Of a stretch of 64,000 bases of DNA, positions 46,284 to 58,785 are shown piece by piece. Source of the DNA: Lingula anatina. Taxonomy: Eukaryota > Brachiopoda > Lingulata > Lingulida > Lingulidae. The stretch covers positions 70,704-134,703 of the forward strand of contig NW_019775727.1 of the NCBI RefSeq assembly GCF_001039355.2, given 5' to 3'. The notes beneath the pieces were generated by a model. It was not told where the DNA came from. It saw only the letters and a program-made list of their open reading frames with translations, and ran no database searches. Position numbers and translations under genes: made by a program. Position 1 is the first letter of the stretch. Each line of letters starts with the position of its first letter.

Positions 46284-48560
46284 GAGGCACATTTAAACCG
46301 AGCGTCGGTGGAGTGTGGGTTGCAGGTAACGCATATGAACTACTCCTAATAGTTTCTTATTTGACTCAAATCAAGTCAACATGCCAAGGGCTAAACCTAA
46401 TTAAAAACTCGATCACCCATAAAAGAGCTTTAAACCTACGTATTGACCTACTTACCTGCCCCGTTTATATAAAGCACAGAAAGCAAGCTGAAAGATCAGT
46501 GAAGATATCATTTTTCGGGTAACATGCAACGATGACTGTTGGTATTTCTCTGAGTTATACTATTAAAACTATACAGTGGCATTCAGCCGGTTTTTGTTGC
46601 AAAGAATTGAATTTTAACGAACACACTAGGAAGATAACCGTAAAAGCCACTGATACATGCTTTGAAGTTTCTGGTATCGATTCAGGTTTCCGTGCCAAGA
46701 AAACCGTTTTACCTGATGACTTCTCGTCACAGTGGCCGTTTCCTTCTATTTCTCCGTTTCACATACACGTGTGAATGTATCGAAAGGCTGTGCACCGATT
46801 TAAGTAAGATGTGTATTAAGCGAATAGACATGTCAAAATATTGCCACTAAGCCCGACCAAACGCCACCTTGGTGTTTCAAATGGTATAGCTTAAAAAAAT
46901 ACCACAGACTTTCTGTAGAATACAAATGATATTTGTGCAGATAGTTTCTGCTTATTTTTAGTGCCTTATACCCCCTTTACACTGGACGGCGTCCTTTCTG
47001 CGTCCTTTCTGCGACCATGAAATTTGACATCGCTGTGGTCTTAATAAGGAGGCACGAGCATTGATTTTGTATCAGAATGAATGCTCAATGATCGGCCAGT
47101 TGTCGGCACGTAAAATATTATAATTTTTTAACTCTCAAATAGGGTCGTACTGCTGGACGCAGAAAAGACGCCGTCCAGTGTAAAGGGGCCGCCCGGCTTT
47201 ACTGGTTGGAGGGGGAAGGTGGATCAAATGCACGACCAGAAATTAAAAAAAGGGGCATTTTAAAGTCTTCTACTTTACCCGAGAGATGATTTTTTTTATT
47301 TTTTTTTCATATGTTCTTTTTATAATTTTTTTTGTAAGAAAGTAGTAGGTCACAGGACAACACTTCTAGCTTTTTATGTATCTTTGAATTAGATCAAGGC
47401 TGCTTCGCGAAACAGCCCATCCGAGTGTCAGATGACAGGAAATTTAATAACCGTCATTTTCAACTCACCTCTACACTTTGATACTGATGCTGAAAACAGC
47501 TTAGGCGAGTGAGATTTCATCAAACTCTGAACCGCAGGTGAACCCAGACAATTACAATTCAATTACAATAATGTGTTTGTGGTGAGTCTAACACATATAC
47601 CCATCTCCTATTGCAGTGCGGCTATTGTGAAGATCGCACATTGTGTTCGTGTCATAGCGTGAATGTTTTGATTGCCTTTTTATGGAATTGTTTATCTACC
47701 CTCTATTTGATATTGAAGCAAAGGGTGCAAAGATTTTCAAACAAGTTTTATGCACGAAGTTAAAGTCAATACCACGCATGTAATTTGGTGTCTGATGAGT
47801 GTACCTTTGCAGATACCAAAATATTGGAATGGTTAAAACTGGTTTTTAGCTGTCGTGAGCAGAAACAATACATGTATTGTTGTTTTAGATATGTGTACTT
47901 CATGCCTGCCACTTTGATTGTGAAAAGACTTTACTAAATAGACGAAAAAGGAGGCCTGGAGCATACGAACCCATTCTTTAAAATGCATTTTTGCCAATCC
48001 AGCAAAGGATCTTATTCTTCAGTTTGAACCAAAACAGAGAAACTAGAAACCTGTTGTAAAAACTGTGGAACTACAAGCTTTTTATTTCAGGGATAAAACT
48101 AATTATAACATTGAGAATCGTTTAAAACTAACATTATTAAAAGTCCTTTATGTATTATGTATTTCTTTTTGCAGTTTATTAGTTTTAAAGGCACATATGA
48201 ACCGAGCATCGTTGGAGCGTGGATTCCCAGTATCACATATAAACCACTTCTGCTAGTTTCGTATACGACACAAATAAATTCGACATGCCAAGGGATAAAC
48301 TGAATAAATCACTAGATCAGCCATAAATGCGCTTCAGTCTGCTCCTTTGTTTAAAATTTTAATCAGAAATTTAACCTACTTTCGTGACCTACTTTTCTGC
48401 CCCATTGATATACAGCATAGAATGCTGGCAGAAAAATCCGTTCAAATATAATTTTTCGAGTAAAATTAAACAATGTCTTTTGGTAATCCTCTTAGTTACA
48501 CTACTTGAAACAATATGGTGGCATTTGGTTGGCTTTTGTGGCAAAAATAGACTTCATTTG
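46284..48560 (+). repeat. Pair of diverged direct repeats (about 330 bp each)
   Basis: 46284-46619 resembles 48188-48560. Both have GGCACAT(T/A)T(A/G)AACCGAGC at the start, ACATGCCAAGGG(A/C)TAAAC in the middle, GACCTACTT(A/T)(C/T)CTGCCCC, and TTTTTCG(A/G)GTAA near the end. The orientation is the same. Each copy has private insertions. No coding potential is seen. This may be an old transposable element or a decayed local duplication. Confidence 0.6.
46971..47189. mobile_element. Inverted-repeat element, family B copy 2
   Basis: It has the same ends as the element at 3417-3634 (CCCCTTTACACTGGACGGCG and CGCCGTCCAGTGTAAAGGGG) and the same interior landmarks (GCGACCATGAAA, CATCGCTGTGGTCTTA, AATGCTCAATG, TGTCGGCA). 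It lies between the two repeats at 46284 and 48188. Confidence 0.8.
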
Positions 48561-49470
48561 TATCTTTAAATCGGTTGTAATTTAAGATGATTTAGGTTTT
48601 GCATTTTAGATAATTTTCATTAAAACACGGACAAAAGAATGCGCTATACAAGAAATTTTTATTATTATAATAATTACAATTCAAGAATGTTCAAGAACAA
48701 TGGCATATACAATACGAATGATACGTAAAAACGTTCGATAAATCAGTTTCCCTACCGCAATATGAAACGTGATGCTGAAAGCATTGAAACAGTAATAACA
48801 GCAGATTATATGAACAGCATGTATATGACGCCAGATAATCTAGAGTCAGAGACTCCTAGACATTTAGAGACTGGGTCACGTGTATACACGTAGCATACAA
48901 CACATGAAAAGTCTTACATTTTATTTTATTAAAATACGAATTCGTGTGTGTATATGGAGAACCTTTTTTCAAAAAGAAAAAACAACAACAACAAAATGAT
49001 GTCACACATGGGAAATAGCGTTTTCTGATTTGCACAAAAGTAAAAAAAAGAACAGCTATTTTGTTTTTTTGCATTTACTGTACATAGAATATTATATAGC
49101 ACGGTATATTGAAAGCATTTTTTACTATAGAGATCATACAAGCGTTTTATGAACGTACAGTGGACAACAGAAATACCCATAGTGTTTATATGGTATATAA
49201 AGTAAATATGCCCTCATGTAAATCATTACATTGACAAACATGAGTGATGCATACATCGTGTTGGGTATAAAATAAAAATCGAGCACTCTTGTGACTACCT
49301 ACAAGTATTTATTGATCCAATCAGCTTCATGTTTTGGTATGTATTATATCATCTCATGCCTACCTACACAGCGCAGTTGCATCATTGTCTGGATGTGACT
49401 GTCTGTCCAAGTGGGGATCAGAATTGCCAGGAAGATTTTTATATTTCAATCACATCTCTGCATACCCAAG

Positions 49471-50108
49471 ATGAGTTCCACTGTAGGGGCTAATCCCGTG
49501 GGATATGATATGAAATACGATGATGGCCAATATAGGAACGCTATATATGATACTATTCCTGGCACTTTCAATGAAAACGGTAAGTTAAAAAATACACACA
49601 TTAGTTAAATGGACGCAACAATATAATTGTTAAGAAGTGCATAATGTGCAGTCTTTGGTTTAATAGTTGGACCAGATGGAAAATACAAAGCGCCTTCTGG
49701 AACACCTGTGTATTGTGTGAAACGATTCGTAGTTAAGTGTCCTCATTTTATAAATTGTACCAACAAACTGCTTTGCTGATAAGCAATTTTCGAGCTAATT
49801 TACTATCAACAGCTAGATGGAGATTCCCGTTTGAACTTGTGTTGGACTTTTTTTGTGATGAATGTACATTTTTAGTGCCATTCATTGCTTGTTACATAAT
49901 CCGTACCTTCTAAAGACCCACATTTTTAATCTGTCTATTGCTCTTAATTTTTTATATAGTTTTAATAAGATTGAGTTTTTAGTAGTGTTAAGTTTAAATG
50001 GTTCCGATGAGAGTTTTAGATTAAAACATTGTAGTGATTTTAATGATGTTAGTTATATTTTCATTGTAAGGCGCCTTGAGTTAGTATGTAAAGGGCCAAA
50101 TAAGAAAC

Positions 50109-50155
<47 letters not shown>

Positions 50156-51954
50156 GGAAGAATAAATAAACTTGTTTCAACATGTGCACTACTTTACACG
50201 TATGTTCTGATATTATTATTATTATTATTATTTGTTCGTTTAAGACCAAACTTCACAAAGGAGTGAAGTCAATGGAACGCCTGGTAAACAAACTACAAAA
50301 TTGAAGACAATGGTAGCCTTGGCACTTCTTTTAATTATTGGTGGAATAACTTCAATTGTGTTGTCGGGTTAGTAGAAAATAGTGCCCTAAACCACAAAAT
50401 GGAATATATACAACGGGCGTTGTCCTGCTGGAGCAAAAGTAGGGTTGGGTGTTGATGCATGCATGACACAATCACCACAATTCCAGTCTGGAAATTGCCA
50501 CTTTTGCCCGCCAAAATCATAAAACTGTGCCAAAGGCAATGGCCAATGGTACGAAACTTGTCCAGATCAGATGGCCGCGGCATGATGTTAACTTGTAATT
50601 AAGTCTTCTAACTCGGTTTATGATGCCAGTGTCATATAGCATTGATGGTGGACAACAAAATAATGCAAGACTTTGTGCCAATTTGTTTTCAAATGAGACG
50701 TCTGAAAATCTAAGCTAGCCATTGTCTAATATCACACAAGCGTATCAGTCCTCTGCTATAGGTCTCAGATGGTGATCTGTCACTGAATACAGTGGCCATA
50801 CTCACATACGCATATTTGGTCGTTTTGAAGCTCTGTGGTGAAAACATATACTTGCGTTTCTTTATTTGGCTAGTATATTTTAGTATGCCTTAAATAATAC
50901 ATCTATTAAGTAAGAGTTACTAGGATTTCCATGGAAGGAAATCACTCACAGTGCCTCTTGTCATCAGCAATAGCTAGGTGCCGACAAGTTATTTTGAAAT
51001 ATATATAAACAGAAAATGTTACATTAATATATCATCTATCCATGTTTCCTTTCAGAACTCATCAGTAAATCGACTGAAGTAAACATTGGTAAGTGGCATG
51101 TACGTTTTCTGGCGTTATCTATCACAATAATGAGCCATATAACAAGGGCATTAATAATACGTTTCGATCAACGGGATTCTCTTGCTTGCCATGTCTTGTT
51201 TAGATGTATTCTGTTTTTAGTGTAACATTGCCAGTGCCAGTCTCGGATGTTTTGTGGTAAGACTTTCCCAGAGACTTTTATTTCTTAAATGATTTTCTTG
51301 CTTTGAATTCCCTTCATTTTCTTTGTGAAGTCTGATGTTTTGATGTACTTACCTTTCTAGGTAATTCCAAATTTACATTCAACTTTTCCACACCGGATAA
51401 CATCAATTATTCTATCAAGTTCCCCATCTCTGATCTCTCCAGGCGGGACCGCGTTCGTTTTGACGTGAAAGGTACGGTACAGTTAAGGAAGTATTCTTTC
51501 TGCTTTCAAAGGGCACAACATAGTGGTATAATGGCCGATTTTTGATTAGCATTTATATTTATTAAATTGAATTCTGCCTTAATTTTCAGGCGATGAGGTT
51601 TACATCATAATCAAAGAGCGTGGAAAAAGTGCTTTCACATTCGTCATTACCTGTTGTATGTATGTCTATGGATTAAATATTACCAATCCAGCCATTTTAT
51701 TGAAAATCCCAAGCATGTTCGACGATCCTGTTATTAATTATGGGTATCAATTTCGAGACCTGATAAGTTCAAGAAAAAATTATGCCTTCTGGTTAAAATG
51801 GAATACAACGACATCCACTATAGCATTTGGACGGGGTATTGTCCCCGGTTGGCAAAGTAGCATCCAGTATACAAAGGAACAGTTTAATGAGGTGACAGAA
51901 ATACACGGTGCCACAGGATTCGGTTACACGGCTGACTGGATTGTGTACATTTAA
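49471..51954 (+). CDS. FAMeT-domain type II membrane protein, copy 1
   Basis: Five exons: 49471-49579, 50245-50367, 51056-51088, 51361-51471 and 51590-51954, all introns phase 1, for 246 residues. Exon 1 is a soluble N-terminus ending AIYDTIPGTFNEN. Exon 2 holds a basic stretch (TTKLK) and one membrane span (MVALALLLIIGGITSIVLSG). Exon 3 is a short stalk. Exons 4-5 encode the FAMeT-like domain (FNFSTPDNINYSIKFPISDL, FWLKWNTTTSTIAFGRG, ATGFGYTADWIVY). Positive charges before the span and no signal peptide give a type II topology with the FAMeT domain outside. In-frame codons precede the chosen ATG but no earlier ATG does. Confidence 0.82.
49850..50160 (+). mobile_element. Probable retroelement 3' fragment with (ATT)n tail
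   Basis: A T-rich segment with the phrase AAGGCGCCTTGAGTTAGTAT followed by GTAAAGGGCCAAATAAGAAA and then about 50 bases of ATT repeats. This is the usual layout of the 3' end of a LINE or SINE. It lies in the first intron of FAMeT copy 1. No intact reverse transcriptase is present. Confidence 0.45.
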
Positions 51955-53600
51955 CCAAAGTTTGGCTCGGAAGACGAACTAGTTCACTTGGCTCACTAGC
52001 AATGCATAGCCATTGCCTGGGAAGACTTCACTGGCATTTCCTTTAGTTCAGACTTACAACTGACACGTGAACTGCCATGGGAACAATATATGACCTCACA
52101 CTGGTTTTTCTCTGCGTCAGGATCAGTGGCAGGCACAGTTTGTGATTTTTAATCAAACCAATTGCACATTTGAACTGACATACCGTGCCTGCATCACACT
52201 TGATTTAATACACATGCACAAACCCTATAGAGGTACAAAGCGTGTAGATTGTGTTGGATTTGGTAAAAGTTTGGAGGTATCACATGTACCTATTCAGACG
52301 TATAGACCTCAGGTCCATAGTTAAAGGTATTTGAATCGTATGTTGGCAACAAATTAGTTACACGCAAAAAAAAACTATTTGTAACACCTAAATCACACTT
52401 GTTTAGGACTTGTTACACCGCACTTTAAAAATAAATATACGCTGATTAATATACTTAAACAATTACTTCAGTGTTCGACGCACGTGCTTTCAAAGTATAA
52501 TAGTGGAATAGAGATACGTAACGTAGGTGTATCTTTAAAACATTAAAATATCCGTATTGTCTGTAATTGCTTAAAGACAAGAATTCATTATGATCGAATT
52601 GATTTCTAGGGGATATTTTTGTAAGACATACAGTAATTTCAAGGCTCGGTTCTGAACCGAAGTTAAGAGATGAATTTTGTCCTGGAAACTATGTCTGCGT
52701 CGCGGACACCCACATATATTTTGAAGCCTACGTTTATATCGTGCATTCTTTACTTTTACGTTACCCAGCTCTGCTGCTGAAATATATAATTATTTGTAAA
52801 TACCTCTGTTAAGCTGATCTTAATGGTGCTTCAGGTAAAGTGTGCATTTTAACGGTCAAATCTGGCCGTTATTAAAATCTGTTTACCGTTTTCTATTTCC
52901 TCTTAATTTTCTTACAGAAATATTTTATTTTTAATGACAGGCGATTGCTAAAGAATAAGGGTGCGTTCACAATGATACCATCGTACTAGGTGGATCGATC
53001 CAACTCAGCGAGGACTCTCGCCGAATGCATCAGATTTTAAAATTTAGCACGTCTCCCCTGGCGCTAAGTATATAGAAAACAGAAAAGCTGTTAATTACAC
53101 GCGTACGTTGGAAACAGGAAGAGGCGTGTGAATTAGTTAATCTGATTACATTCGGCGAAAGTACCCTCGGAGTTTGATCGATCTACCTCGTGCAATAGCT
53201 GCATTGTGAATGCACCTTAAGACAAGTGTTTCTCTCGATAAAACGCAGATGTAATTGTTTGATTAGAATACCGCAGCCAAAGTCACTTGATGGTCGCAGT
53301 TTATTACTGGCATTCCTATGGTCAAACAATAACTATGTTTAACGATAAGGATGCGTCGTATATCTGTACACATATTAGGCCTACTGTATGATAATTTTCT
53401 ACACGACATTTAGTATTTTAGAGATAAACGGTAGTTAAAGACATTCTCTGCAATATAATTAAGGTAATTAGCAAGAACCCGGCATGATATCTTGACTAAG
53501 AAACTCACAAACATGGTCATTATCATCTGCATGCATACATGCACCGCTAAGAGGTTGAGGTATGTTCCTTGCTAAATTACTGTTAATGAATACGCCGTAT
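51955..53600. other. Intergenic DNA after FAMeT copy 1
   Basis: No gene is seen. A weak poly(A) candidate (AATAAA) lies at 52430-52435. An inverted-repeat element lies at 52956-53220. Confidence 0.5.
52956..53220. mobile_element. Inverted-repeat element, family A copy
   Basis: The left end (TAAGGGTGCGTTCACAATGA) pairs with the right end (CATTGTGAATGCACCTTA). Inverted similarity continues through GGATCGATCCAACTC, GACTCTCGCCGAATGCA and TCAGATT, roughly 80 bp per arm. The element is about 265 bp and non-coding. It is related to 56383-56622 and to the solo fragment at 2401-2519. Confidence 0.75.
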
Positions 53601-53689
53601 CCAATCAAATAAACGGAAGCGGCTTTAAATTTACCGGCCGAGAGAGGAGCATTGATTTGATCTTCTATGTAAGTGATCGCATGACTGTA

Positions 53690-53777
53690 TTGGACGACTA
53701 CAGTAGACGTTCAGGAGCTTGAAGGGACAGGGGACACTCTACTCCATCCGATTCCTCGCAAGCACAAGTACTCGCAG
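53690..53777 (+). other. Possible untranslated first exon of the cysteine-rich gene
   Basis: The stretch ends in CTCGCAG followed by GTAAAT, a good donor, and has no reading frame of note. It lies about 600 bases before the coding start of the gene at 54399. The 5' edge is not determined. Confidence 0.25.
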
Positions 53778-54398
53778 GTAAATACAAGATGCTCTCTACC
53801 TGGTCACAGGTTGATTTTTTCACTTCATATATTTCTAATATAACTAATTAGATAATTCTAAACACTCTGCTGTACTGTAAAGCAGCGATGATATGCGAGT
53901 AATATTTATGATCACATTTTACAAAATTAATATGGCACTGGCATTTGACGACCCCCCTTCTCCAAGAAGTAGGCTATTAATAGTTTTAACTATTTTTTTC
54001 TGGCAGTAATCTCATGCATAACAAGGCAATATCGCCTGTGCAGTTTTGGGAAATTCCTCCAAACGTGACGTTTGCCAGACAAACATGCAAAGCAACAGAT
54101 AATGTAATGAGGTTAGAAATAGATGGCATTGCAGTGTACATGTCCAGCGAGAAGTTTTGCGTAGAATTGACGTCATTTCTCAGCTGGCCTCAGTGTCTCT
54201 TAGACGACAAACAATATAATTTTTACGATTCATTACTTTTCTCGCACTGCATCCAAGTTTTTTTCTCAAATCAAAATTTCTTATCCATGTTTCCTTTGTT
54301 GACAGAGGCTCCTATTGTGTAACATGGGATTTACATCTTTCTTCATTGTACATGTAAGTTTTATTCTGTGTTTCAGACCAGCATTTTCAAAGTGAGCC

Positions 54399-57300
54399 AT
54401 GTCCGTCATCCCGCCACTTATAGGTATACTCACTTTACCTTTCCTTTATTATACATAGATATGTCGATCTACAGGAAACATAGAGACTACAACAATTCTG
54501 TATTGTCTCTTAAACTTATAAAGTTAAACGAATGATTTACTTTCACAATTTCTAGCAATTTCAAACAGTATGTAATTCTTTGCTGGGTGGGTTAGTTAAA
54601 CCGTGTAGTAGTATTTTTCAAAGCTAAGCATGTGATATCAAATGCAACACCAAAAAGCACTTTCTGTGGAGATAAGTGAAAGCCATGGAAGCCAATTCAT
54701 ACAGAGGAGTATCCTATATTTTCAGGGTATACAAACGATAACAGTACAAGACTTTTCAGTGCTTGTTCGAGTACAGAAGCGATCGGAACTCCACCACTGG
54801 CTTGTGGCGATAACACACGCTGTGTACGGAATCCGCTGCTGTTCACGTTTATAGTCGGCTCCCCTCAGGCGTGTCTCTGCCCGCTGACCACTGTACCTTT
54901 GCCGAATGGAACGTGCCAGAACAGTAAGGTTTTTTGACAATTTTGGGTTCTAATATTCTGTTTTATACCTTTGCGTTCGAAAAATCACCAGGTTTTATCT
55001 TCATTACGAGAGTGACCAAACATGCAGAAATTTTAAACTTGGGTTGTATGCAGATCGTAAATTCGTTAACGGTTTCAAATTTGGTATACCTATATATATG
55101 AAAAGTTTTTTTAAAAAACAGTTTTATTTTCCAGGATATTTTTGTTATGTTTAGGTCTAGCGCGCATTTTGTGTCTTTTAGTGAATTTGTGCAGGTCATT
55201 TTGTCTTCTCTTCAGTGTCATGGTGTTGAATTCATGTAGGCAAATGTTCACAAGCTCAGCGGAGCTGTTCTCTGCTCAAAAGTAAATAATACTAAGTGCA
55301 CATGACTGAAATCTGTCATTTATTCAAATGACGAAAAAAATTTAAATATGAAGTTATGGGGGATGATCAAAACAGCATAAAACTAATTGTGACACATACT
55401 GTACATCCTCCATACAATGGAGAAAAAAAGTGGGCGAGAGAAAACCAACGGCCACAAAATCACATCCCCGACATCCAAGATGCGTGGACTACTTCATAGA
55501 AGGACATTTCTGGGCAAAAAAAAAATTGGATACTCATTTCGTGCACTGAATTAATTTCGACAAAATATATCTAATCTTGTGATCTAATACGTGCATGTAA
55601 TCAGGGTGCTATAGCGCATGACGGGGGCGTGCCGGAAATACAAACCACAAATAATACATCAGGATAAATATAAAGCAAAATGTGTTTAAAGTTAATAACA
55701 TTTTTATGTGAACTTAAAACGTTAAAAAAACTCAGAAACGTTTATAGAGCAGCATATCTTCTAGCAGTATACTCCGTGTTTTTTTTTCTCCGTGATGGCA
55801 CAGCTTCTCTTGATTGCTTATGATAAAACAACATTTAATGTTAACTTTTTCTAACATATTTGAAGTTTCACGAAGTTAATTGATTTCACGATGTTTAAGA
55901 TGTGCATATCATTGTAGTTCAAGGATCATCCTGCCAAAATGACCAAGACTGCAACACGAAGACCTTTGATTGCATTGGTTTAAACAGTCTAGGATTGCCG
56001 CAGATTTTCGTTGAATTTTTTACGGTATGTGGATGAAGATACCAAGACTTTCACACACACACATACATATACACTAGTAGTAGATGAGCAGTTAATCATT
56101 GGTTAAATTTTACACGAAATTTATCTACCTTTTAATGCAAGCAGCACGAGCATCACATTCTTCTTTGGGAGACAGAATTCAAATTACGTCTGTAGGCCTA
56201 CATGTTGAATTAAGTGATGAAAATTGCAACGTACTGGATATGAATATTTCAATTTATTTTTGAAACACGAGTTCTTATAAAATGATGGAAAGTAAATGCC
56301 CTGTAAGAGAATATTTTATCTAACAGGAAGAGCGAAAAGATGACCGCTGGTAAAACTACAGCATCTCGTCACATTAGTACGCTAAGGGTCCATTGCCAAT
56401 GAAACAATAGGTCTACGTAGATCGATCCAACTCCCTGGGACTCTCGTTGAATGCAATCAGATTAAGACATTTACACATCTCCGGACGTTGAGTAGAATAC
56501 AGAAAAGCTGTTGGAATCAAGAAGGGGCGTGTTTATCTGTTAAACTGATTGCATACAGCGAGATTCCCCGCAGAATTGCATAGATCTACGTAGACCGATA
56601 GTTTCTTTAGGAATGAGCCCTACCAGACAGTTCATTATCTCCGTCAAGGAGGTTATATTTTGGTTCCATTAGTTTGGTTAGCTTGCCTGGCTGTGAGCAT
56701 CATAATGCAAAAAAGTTATGGGCGGATTTTGATGAAATTTTCAGGATAGGTCAAACATGATGACCATTAATTAATCAATGCTTAATTATAAGTTAATCAT
56801 TTGTCTTGGCGGAGAACTGCTCTCTCTGAGTGCTATTCTAGTTATCAATGCATTTCAACTACTTTACTGCAATTTATTGTCCATCTTTTATTAATTATCA
56901 GCTCATTCCATCTGCTTTGCCCATGTTTCTTGATCAGCATATACTTTACCTACTTCGCCTATGTTCCAATTTCAGCCTATCGTGCTGTTTTTGTGTCAGC
57001 TAACGGTGGAATACAATTTCCAAGTACCTCAATGGGCTTGCGTAGAAGACTCGTGCAACCTGGTGGGAACTGGGACCTTGTCGATAACACCTGGTCTGGT
57101 GCTGCCACCGGGGAGACGAAAACGAGAAGGTAGGTGTGACAACACTGCGGGGTTCAATCAGGTCCTCTTCATATCGAGCGGTATACTTGAGCGACACACT
57201 GTACTGGTTCACATTGCGAGAATAACACATTTATGGCCTGGCTGGCTAATCCCACTTACAGTCACCTAAGCGGCTACGCAGCAGGTTGCAGACTTGTTGA

Positions 57301-57758
57301 GAGCTCGTGAAAGCGAGTATAACCCTCTGATTACCTATTAGGACCTCCAAAAGTGAACCGTCACAGACTGCATCAGTTACATATGCCTCTTGATGAGGCT
57401 TCTTATCTTAACCAGTAGTGAATGGGCTTTTGGTCCCCCAAAGATCCTTGTGTGGCCAAATCAATGACCAGGACGATCAAAGGTGCCCAGAAAATGTTGA
57501 CAACACTGACCGTGAGAGTAAATATATAAAATACATAAAGTCATCAGAAGTGAGGGAAAATGCCTTACATGTACTTTGGATCTGAGAATGGGCCTGACCA
57601 GGTTGCCAACTCTTCATATTTACGAGTATTTAATGTAGTATTACAGACAACAGATTAACTTTTTAAATGTTTTTATATCAATAACATAATAAGTACTCCT
57701 AAACAAAATAGTCGTTTTCGGTCCAAGCAGTGTCTTTCCAAACTCGGACCACGAAAAG

Positions 57759-57810
<52 letters not shown>

Positions 57811-58317
57811 ATATATATATGCAAACCTCATACTGCATAAATATCCGAAATTCTCTTCCCCGTGATGGGATAGAGAAATGGCCACAAATGTCCACCTGTT
57901 GGTCATATCTAACATCCACCGGTAGAGCGTATTCGTCACATGTTTTCAATCACTAGGACTCATTGAACAAATTATGCTCACTTCTGTGCCTTCTATCTTT
58001 TTTTTCTTTTTGCAGTGTCCAAGCCACCTGAAACTTCTGAGGGAGACCAAGGTTCCCGATTGATGGCGGTGCTGTCTAGAAAAACTAGAAGCGAAGCCAA
58101 AAGTTCCATGAGAGAGGAGTTTCTGTCCATGGATGAAGCTAAATCAAGGGAAAAACGTGCCCCGCCTCCAACTGTGGCCTGCACGCGCGATCGCCCTGCA
58201 TGGAGCTTTATATTGAACATATTCGCCTTAGGAAACCCAGCAAATCAGCTGGATTATACCTGTGCGCCTATCACCCAATGTAAAAAGAAAAGATCATTAC
58301 AAGCAACAGCATGTTAG
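54399..58317 (+). CDS. Cysteine-rich protein with EGF-like segment and dibasic cleavage sites
   Basis: Five exons: 54399-54423 (phase 0 to 1), 54726-54923 (1-1), 55918-56024 (1 to 0), 56976-57129 (0 to 1) and 58016-58317, for 261 residues. The short first exon (MSVIPPLI) follows an acceptor and is the first ATG. Exon 2 has six cysteines in an EGF-like spacing (ACSS, LACGDNTRC, ACLC, GTC). Exon 3 adds SSCQNDQDCNTKTFDC; exon 4 has VPQWACVEDSCN and ends RRKRE. The last exon is basic with SREKRAPPP and a closing TQCKKKRSLQATAC. RRKR and KR look like proprotein convertase sites. No signal peptide is seen, so the true N-terminus may lie in an upstream exon that I missed. I do not recognise the family. 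AATAAA lies at 58361, 44 bases after the stop. Confidence 0.6.
56383..56622. mobile_element. Inverted-repeat element, family A copy
   Basis: The left end (CTAAGGGTCCATTGCCAATG, then GGTCTACGTAGATCGATC) pairs with the right end (GATCTACGTAGACC, then GGAATGAGCCCTA). The interior matches 53035-53150 (ATCAGATTAA, CATCTCC, GAGTAGAATACAGAAAAGCT, GGGGCGTG). It lies in the third coding intron of the cysteine-rich gene. Confidence 0.7.
57759..57820. repeat. (AT)n microsatellite
   Basis: AT repeats with one T-T interruption, in the last intron of the cysteine-rich gene. Confidence 0.92.
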
Positions 58318-58717
58318 AGCGTGGTACATTAATTGTGTGGACATTATGTCACAATTATGTAATAAACATACCTCACTTGGATCTTTTTTGAAAATTGGCA
58401 AATTTTGAATAAAATATCATGGAAAAATTCCCCGAGATTTAAACTAAACTTCTTACTTCATTTCATAACTACTAAAATGACCTATTAATGTCTAATAGCA
58501 ATGTGTGTGTGTGTGTGTGGTTGTGTGTGCACGTGTATTGTCGGATAAAGTGTAATGTATCTCCCTGCAAGCTGAACCCATGTATTCCTGTGACAACTGG
58601 CGGTCATATTGGATTTGCTCAAAATACCCAAGAATTCACACTTGTTACTTACTAGATATATGTCATAAGGTGATCAGGATATGGAAAACGCTTAGAACAA
58701 ACTTTATTTTACAGTGG

Positions 58718-58785
<68 letters not shown>

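Noticed and set aside
49862-50266. 134-residue frame in the first intron of FAMeT copy 1
   Set aside because: It is partly an (ATT)n translation and partly the T-rich retroelement fragment, with no reverse transcriptase motif.
54007-54322. Frame with an ATG at 54014 as the start of the cysteine-rich gene
   Set aside because: Joining it to the exon that begins after the acceptor at 54376 meets a stop in the only phase available, and it shows no signal peptide.
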